The notes under the pieces: generated by a model
Databases searched by the model: none
Seen by the model: the letters and a program-made list of their open reading frames with translations, nothing else
What the model was told of the DNA's origin: nothing
Shown: one piece after another, positions 58,009 through 64,000 of the stretch
How the letters are laid out: each line of letters opens with the position of its first letter
Position numbering within the stretch: position 1 is the first letter of the stretch
Source of the DNA: Homalodisca vitripennis
Lineage: Eukaryota; Arthropoda; Insecta; Hemiptera; Cicadellidae
NCBI RefSeq assembly: GCF_021130785.1
Contig: NW_025777566.1
Coordinates: 26,071-90,070, forward strand
Length of the DNA: 64,000 nucleotides
Reading direction: 5' to 3'
Position numbers and translations under genes: made by a program

Positions 58009-60230
58009 CGAGATTGTAAAAATGCTGATTGTTTGTTTGCCCCTGGATTTTTATAAAGCTTATAGACAATGATAATAGATTAATTAATTCATTTTTTAAT
58101 AAAACAAACCTTATTTTGTTTTTTGTGTGTGTATATATTGGTACATTATTACTACAGTAATCCTTTTACCACCATACTTTAATAAAATAGGACTATTTTA
58201 TATTGTTGGCTTTGTACATGCTTTATATTGGCATTAATGTTGCAGATGATGTCCCATGTGGTTCTAAGCAAAAAAGGAAGAAGAAGAAGAAGAAGGATGG
58301 AAAAGATGTTGGGGCAGATGGATCAGAAATGAGACAGGAAACACTCGTAGCAACAGAAGAAAACCCACCCGAGAAGAAGAGAAGAAAGAGAAACTACGGA
58401 GATCCAGCTAAGTGGAAAAAAAATATTAGAAAGATAAATCGAAACTCAGGAAAAGCTTATGAGAGTACTAGTGGTAATCCTGTTGCAAGTAAAATATTTG
58501 AACCGTTTGACTGTAAATGTAGAATGAAATGCGCTGAAAAAGTTAATATTGATGAAAGGAAAAAGTTTTTTGATCTCTTTTGGAATTCAGGGTCATTTGA
58601 TACACAGACTGCTATTATTGGTAGGTCTGTTAAAGTTCGAAATGCTTTTGAAAAAAAGGGTTCTGATGATTCAAAGAGAGAATTCTCTCGTTACTATTAT
58701 TTGCCATGTCAAAATATTGATGTCAGGATTTGTAAAAGTATGTTTATAAAAACACTTAAAATAGATAGCGCGAAGATTCATCGCTCACTGATGAAAGTTA
58801 GTCGTGGTGAGGTTGTAGACAAAAGAGGTAAACATACGCCTCATAACAAACTATCAGATGAACGAATTAACTCTGTTAAAAATCATATATCATCTTTTCC
58901 TGCCTACACTAGCCATTACAGTCGCAAAGATAATCCAAACAAAAAGTATTTAGGGGCTGAATTAAATTTAAGTCTAATGTATAGGTTATATGCCCAAAAA
59001 ATGGAAGCTGATAATGTTAAAGATCAGACTGTGTCTCAGTCAATGTATGAAAAAATCTTTTACAAAGACTTCAATTTAGGTTTTAAGACACCTCATAAGG
59101 ACACCTGTAAAGTGTGCGATTCATATAATGTCCAGAAGAAAGCGATTGAGAGTGAACTAGACTCTGCAGAAAAAAAATTGAAACTCAATCAAGTGTTGGC
59201 CAATACTGAGCTTCACCATAGAAAAGTAAATGCAGCAAGAGATGAAATGAAGCGGGACATGCAATTTGCTAAAAACGGCGAATGCACCGTTTTAACTTTT
59301 GATTTACAGAAGACATTCTCATTGCCAAAGGTTCCTACAGGAATAGCATATTATAAGAGGCAATTGTCCGTTTATAATTTAGGCGTTCATGACTGTGCCT
59401 CGTCAAAAGGAACAATGCACCTTTGGAATGAATGTCAAGGAGGAAGGGGACCAGATGAAATTGGATCCTGCCTTTTGAAATACATTTCTGACCATCCTAC
59501 AAAAGAAAAGATTGTGTTGTGGTGCGACTCATGTGGTGGCCAGAATAGGAATTTCAAAATGGTATCCCTACTCATGCGACTAGTGCAAAACCCTTTAAAC
59601 AACATTAAAGAAATTGAGCAAAAATTTCCCATACCAGGCCACAGTTTTTTGCCAAACGACACGGATTTTGGTCACATAGAAAAAAGCATGAGAAGACACG
59701 AATACATTTATGTCCCACAACAGCTTGCTGAAATAATAAAGGGATGTAGGTCAAAGAAGCAAGCATTTGAAGTCATTACTATAAAGGAAACAGATTTGAT
59801 AACTACTGATCAAGTTTGCGCAGCTCTTACAAACAGAAAAGAGTGTGACGGAGAGAAAGTTGAATGGTTAAAGATCAGAAGTTTATGTGTAAGACAAAGT
59901 CATCCTTATGTCATGTATTATAAGTACACACACAATAGTGATGTTGAGTACCACTCAATCAGTCTCAGTAAACGGCTCCAAAAAAAGAAATCAAAAACCC
60001 TTGAAACCAAGAGGTCTGAACCCAGTAAGACTCAAGTTCCTCTTCACCATCTTCCTTTAGTCACAAAGAATCCTAACGGCAAACCTCTTTCTTCTGAAAA
60101 AAAGGCTGACTTAAAATCAATGTTAGAACTTGTGCCACCGATTCACCATGGATTTTATGAAGACTTGTTCCAGAAACAGGAAATAACTACCAGTGAAATC
60201 AACGATGAAGAATTGGTTGATAATCTATAA
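57579..60230 (+). CDS. DUF7869-like putative transposase, two exons (57579-57717, 58246-60230)
   Basis: Spliced product of about 707 residues. Exon 1 starts at ATG 57579 (MADALELVHG) and holds an acidic DLFEDSGDEYIPP motif. The intron (57718-58245) has a GGTAAT donor and a TGCAG acceptor and joins in phase 1 to give DDVPCGSKQ. Exon 2 has a lysine-rich run and KKRRKRNYGDPAKWKKNIRK (nuclear/DNA-binding), Cys motif CKCRMKC, CKVCDSYN, a coiled stretch (about 345-390), then FDLQKTFSLP (Asp399), WCDSCGGQNRN (Asp474) and LPNDTDFGHIEK (Asp518/Asp520/Glu525). Spacing and order fit an RNase H-like catalytic fold, which is inference. The GQN motif and the WKKNIRK-Cys-rich N-terminus recall, from memory, the DUF7869-type proteins repeated in insect and cnidarian genomes. 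The TIRs around it argue for a transposase rather than a host gene. Confidence 0.82.
57718..58245 (+). other. intron of the DUF7869-like gene
   Basis: GT (57718) to AG (58245), 528 bp, phase 1. Removing it joins two open frames exactly. An exon-2-only frame would lack an ATG at the family's acidic N-terminus. The intron carries three of the TIR-like motifs. Confidence 0.75.
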
Positions 60231-60299
60231 GTTTTATTAAATTTGACCTGTTTTTAATTTTGTAATACTGTGTTTGTTTGGTCTTCTCACTTTTTAAAT

Positions 60300-60305
60300 A
60301 ATAAA
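60300..60305 (+). promoter_or_regulatory. polyadenylation signal of the DUF7869-like gene
   Basis: AATAAA lies 70 nt after the stop codon and within the transposon, so the transcript can end before the right TIR. Confidence 0.55.
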
Positions 60306-60703
60306 ATCAGAATGAAAAATCAGTAATGAACTTATTATTCCTCCCTAATTTAGAAGTAAAATCCACCTTAGAACATTTTAGATACAATTCAGTAATTTTA
60401 AAGATGAAAGAAAAATATTTTAAGTAACTTATTTTACATATAAATATTGGTTCACTGAAGCACCCAGGGTGCAATGGTAAGTTTCATGAACCAGACTGAA
60501 CCATGTCAGTACAAAAAAATTTTGAAAAAATATTTTCATCCCTTGCTGAGTTTTATATTAATTTTTTTCAGTAATTATGAAGATACAATTAGTGTAACTT
60601 TTCAGATTATCACAAAACAACAATATGTTTTTTCAATTTCAAAGTGCTATTTAGCATCAAACATTGAAAATCTATTATTGTTCGTACTGAAAAATTAAAA
60701 ATA

Positions 60704-60739
60704 TGGAGTTGGTTCACTTTGGTATCAGACCATCCAATT
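60704..60739 (-). repeat. right terminal inverted repeat of the DUF7869-like transposon
   Basis: Reverse complement begins AATTGGATGGTCTGATACCA and matches the left TIR at 34 of 36 positions. Confidence 0.9.
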
Positions 60740-61650
60740 ATCAGTAGTATCCAAGAGTAGTATTAACAGGAGTAATATCATTAATAGCCACCTATCTATA
60801 CGTAGTAGGTAATTGGATTCAAACTGATAACGAGTCGGCCCCTACCCAAAATAAAATATCTGTTTTATACATAGATAATACAATTGAGTAGTTACGGAAT
60901 GTGTCTTAAAATAGCTTGAAACAAAATAATATAAAATATTTCCGTGAATTCCGGTTTATAACCGATGCACTCGCAAACCTTGGACGTTGAATATAATGTA
61001 AAATTGATGGAACTTGAAAGTTATCAGGAAAGAAGACACTATTGCCTACAACACTGTTCTTTCAAAGCTCTATTGAACAACAGACCTTCGAGTAAATATT
61101 TATTCTAGTTTAACTCGTATTTTAATCTGTTGTAATATAGCATTGTACTATTTATAAAAGCACAAAAGTCATTCAAGAATTATTACAGGTGCAGTTAGAT
61201 TGATATGGAGTAAAATGTACCAGGGCTGGATTAACACAGAATTACATCCTAGAGCAAGCTTTGAAAATTACACTCCACATGTCTCGACTTAAGTTATAAT
61301 TAGTTTGATGTAACTAGTGCTGGATGACGAGTAGTACGTAAAACCACTATTTTCACTAGCTAAATAAACGAGAACTTTCACAACATTACTTCACGGCCAT
61401 TAACTGTATTAGTTAATCATCGGAGTTATTCATTTCTGCTGTTCTTTGACGGTACGTCGCACTAAACATCGAAATTTACAATCTAATCTCAGGAATATAA
61501 CTATCTTTTAACCTATAAAGGACGAAAGCTTTTAACCTCTTTCATATATCGCTCTGGCGTTAATTGGTTCTGATACAGAGAAAACGTCAAGCTATAATAG
61601 ACACACCATCGATATGGTGGAAAGGGTTGATTCAATATGAATCTTGAGTT
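60740..61650. other. AT-rich region without a supported gene
   Basis: No coding frame or repeat array is seen. A CCAGGGCTGGATTAACAC-type stretch near 61220-61240 has the wording of some old transposon or SINE ends but is too short to classify. Confidence 0.4.
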
Positions 61651-61721
61651 TAGCTCCATTACAGATTCCGCTTAGTGCAGCGTCGGAAACCTGACACTTA
61701 CAGATTTGACTCTTAGAATTC

Positions 61722-62035
61722 GGAGTCCACGTCTGTCCGTCTGAAGAGATCCAAAAAGAGTCGGCGTGCAATGATGAGACAATAAGAACACCTCTTCATG
61801 TAGACTTTACTGGATGGCTGATCATCAGACAGAGATCTTTTGTTGCCTGGGTGCCGATTGTCGAAACGAGCAAAGAGATCGATTTAAATGTCTTCGGCAC
61901 CGACATTTTTATCTTCAGACGGGCGTGGACTCCAAATTTCAGAAGTCAATGTGTTCATGTTTTGAGGTTGAGTGGTAGAGAGGGCTCAATAGCCCTAACT
62001 CCGCCTCTTTAATAAAGGCATTTTTCATTTCATTT
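61722..62035 (+). mobile_element. foldback, SINE/LINE-tail-like segment ending in a TTCATTTCATTTCAT tail
   Basis: GGAGTCCACG...CCGTCTGAAGA at 61722-61747 is repeated inverted as TCTTCAGACGGGCGTGGACT at 61912-61933 (the left arm has four extra bases), forming a long stem around a 165-bp loop. Downstream are a GGGCTCAATAGCCC hairpin (about 61982-61995), CTCCGCCTCTTTAATAAAGG and a CATTTCATTTCAT tail. The end resembles the 43811 tandem units. No protein is coded. It is probably a retroposon 3' end or a SINE; the family is not identified. Confidence 0.5.
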
Positions 62036-62318
62036 CATGTTCCTATAAATTTAAAGAACACAGACAAAAGTCACATATACTGATACTGAATTATGATTTT
62101 TTTAAGTTGACAATAATGTTTTCTTACCCAGAAATTTCGTGAGAAACTCTGATTATTTTATTACCTAAAGTCGCCATACAATTTCAAAAGTATAACATGT
62201 TAGTAATGACGGTTTGAGAACAACCAACTTTCAAAATTTTCAATCCAAAAATGATATATTATGTACATTGGATAGAAAACACGATGGATTATTTAGCTGC
62301 CTAAATTTATCCTACAGG

Positions 62319-62918
62319 CCCAGCGCTATCAGTATACGTGTTACATAGATTGATTAGATTATCGTTTACTTTGGTGCAAGCCTGTGAGTTATTAATCCAT
62401 TTTCAACTCCCAATAATGATTGTCAACATTAATTATTCACTCCATTGCCATTATCTACTTTTCATAAAACTGCTGTTTCATGTCCCCGTAGACTAAAGCG
62501 TATTACTCGAATAGTATACCCAGCGCTATCAGTATACGTGTTACATAGATTGATTAGATTATCGTTTACTTTGGTGGAAGCCTGTGAGTTATTAATCCAT
62601 TTTCAACTCCCAATAATGATTGTCAACATTAATTATTCACTCCATTGCCATTATCTACTTTTCATAAAACTGCTGTTTCATGTCGCCATAGGCTAAAGCG
62701 TATTACTCGAATAGTATACCCAGCGCTATCAGTATACGTGTTACATAGATTGATTAGATTATCGTTTACTTTGGTGGAAGCCTGTGAGTTATTAATCCAT
62801 TTTCAACTCCCAATAATGATTGTCAACATTAATTATTCACTCCATTGCCATTATCTACTTTTTCATAAAACTGCTGTTTCATGTCCCCATAGGCTAAAGC
62901 GTATTACTCGAATAGTAA
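62319..62918 (+). repeat. 200-bp tandem repeat, three units
   Basis: CAGCGCTATCAGTATACGTG begins units at 62321, 62521 and 62721, a period of exactly 200. The units are almost identical (GTCCCCGTAGAC, GTCGCCATAGGC and GTCCCCATAGGC variants; one extra T in the third). Each contains the same roughly 80-codon open frame, which is a consequence of the period, not a gene. Confidence 0.92.
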
Positions 62919-64000
62919 TAAATTATTTTACATTTTGCTTTACTCAACTTTTTGATTTCATATATTATCATCAGTACTATTTTGGCTATAATATTAAATT
63001 TGAATGATTGAAAAAAATGTTTAGTTTGTCTTAATATTAGTTCAAAAAATATAATTTTCCAATTAACACTATTAAATATATAATTAATTGCCGATTTTTT
63101 CGTGGTTTAATGTTTATATCATTGCCAAAGATTCTCTAGAGTCTACAAATATAAACTCTTTGTTCAACTAACAAAAGCTAAAACTGTTGTTGTTATACAA
63201 ATTCAAGCATCAAGAGTCCAATACGGATAATTTCATTCAAGTTAAATTAATTCCATAATTTGTTAATTATACGAATTAGGTTCCAAAATATACTTTGATT
63301 CTTTACAATAGCACTGATTAAATATAGACGTTATATGCTGGTTTGGAAATGTGGTAGGGTTTAACTGAACCCAAAATTACGTTACATGAACCTATCCATG
63401 TAAAAGATGTGATGTACACTAAACACACTGTATAATGTAACAAAGCACACAGAACGTCGCGCAGCTAACCATGAATAATGCCACCAAACATGACATGTCG
63501 CGTGATAACGCTGAAGCTTTCCCGTAATTAAAAACTGTTCTTAGAAGCTATTTAGTTAGTGTCATTTCAGTAACTTGTAGAAACAACAACACTCTTGACT
63601 TTGCGATCGATGACCTTGTACGTTATCATAACTATAATATTATTACACATTATTTGAAAATTTATTTAAAAATATACAGTGCAATCATTGTAACAATCAA
63701 CACCTGGCGTGCGTAAGCGTTTTAACAAGTATGGTTTTGACAATATAATAATGTGATATTCAATAAACGAAATTCAAAGAAAGACTTAAGACAAAAAAGT
63801 TGATTTGTTTAGTTTATTAGTTTTAAATTTACTCATTGAGTAATTAAATAAATAACAAAATTTTTAACTTGAAAATTAAGATCACTGAATAAAATATATT
63901 AAAATTATTTATTTCAGTTTTGGGTCCTTTGCAAGCCCAAAACCTATAATTTAATTTTACAAATTTACTTGTTAGCATTTAAAAATAATATTATATTACT
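62919..64000. other. AT-rich right flank without a supported gene
   Basis: No coding frame, RNA gene or tandem array is visible up to the window end. Confidence 0.45.

Larger units (their letters stand above)
57367..60739 (+). mobile_element. DNA transposon, 3.37 kb, with 36-bp TIRs and a DUF7869-like gene
   Basis: Terminal inverted repeats of 36 bp (34 identical) enclose one two-exon gene. Inside, copies of the TIR inner motif (consensus TGCCARAGTGAACTAACTCC) occur at 57551-57570 and 57798-57820 in direct orientation, and at 57945-57966 and 57990-58008 inverted. Weaker matches lie at 60448-60463 and 60491-60507. No clear target duplication touches the TIRs. The 9-mer GTAGTATTA flanks at 57350-57358 and 60757-60765 and is only a weak candidate. 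The compact structure and intact frame suggest recent activity. Confidence 0.85.

Noticed and set aside
57367..60739. piggyBac element
   Set aside because: There are no TTAA target sites at the TIR tips, and the catalytic-region motifs (CDSCGGQN, NDTDFGHIEK) are not those of piggyBac.
62445..63007. Open frames of 83 and 120 codons in the 200-bp repeats
   Set aside because: They arise from the period and AT-rich unit. The same peptide repeats with the DNA unit, and no start context or domain is seen.

Overview
The window looks like AT-rich animal DNA, most likely from an insect. There are no bacterial-style operons, one gene has a spliceable intron, and nearly every supported feature is a transposable element (TE). 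Several non-LTR tails are of a type common in insect genomes. The species cannot be named from the sequence; a hemipteran-like insect is only a guess. No host gene can be supported with confidence. The element-poor stretches (1-1162, 41155-47425, 53725-57366, 60740-61650, 62919-64000) are AT-rich and hold short degenerate repeats, microsatellites and small tandem arrays.

Region 1 (1612-40708) is a head-to-tail array of eight Helitron rolling-circle elements, all read on the minus strand. Every unit has a 5' TCTA end at its right and a GC-rich hairpin ending in GGCGAG at its left. Three units of about 10.06 kb (3369-13430, 16899-26946, 30645-40708) are autonomous. Each encodes one Rep/helicase polyprotein of about 1857 residues: an N-terminal cysteine-protease-like domain, a 14-residue basic repeat array, a zinc motif, a two-tyrosine Rep domain and a PIF1-type helicase. 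Five units of 1.7-1.95 kb are non-autonomous relatives that share both ends. The units form a higher-order repeat of about 13.5-13.75 kb, present 2.9 times. The whole array is bounded to the base by a 446/449-bp direct duplication of host DNA (1163-1611 and 40709-41154). Coding copies differ mainly by one- or two-base indels, often in short runs, and each copy is broken at different sites.

Region 2 (47438-53712) is a complete or nearly complete I-clade-like LINE. It has an ORF1 with CCHC knuckles, an ORF2 with endonuclease, reverse transcriptase and RNase H, a TAA-rich tail and a perfect 12-bp target site duplication. ORF2 carries one frameshift and one in-frame stop.

Region 3 (57367-60739) is a compact 3.37-kb DNA transposon with 36-bp terminal inverted repeats (34/36 identical). 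Its two-exon gene encodes about 707 residues with a D-x-C-x-G-Q-N-x-N motif, resembling the poorly characterised DUF7869-type proteins. The subterminal part of the TIR recurs several times inside the element in both orientations, including in the intron. This is the best candidate for a little-described transposition system.

The right end holds a foldback SINE/LINE-tail-like segment (about 61722-62035) and a three-unit 200-bp tandem repeat (62319-62918).
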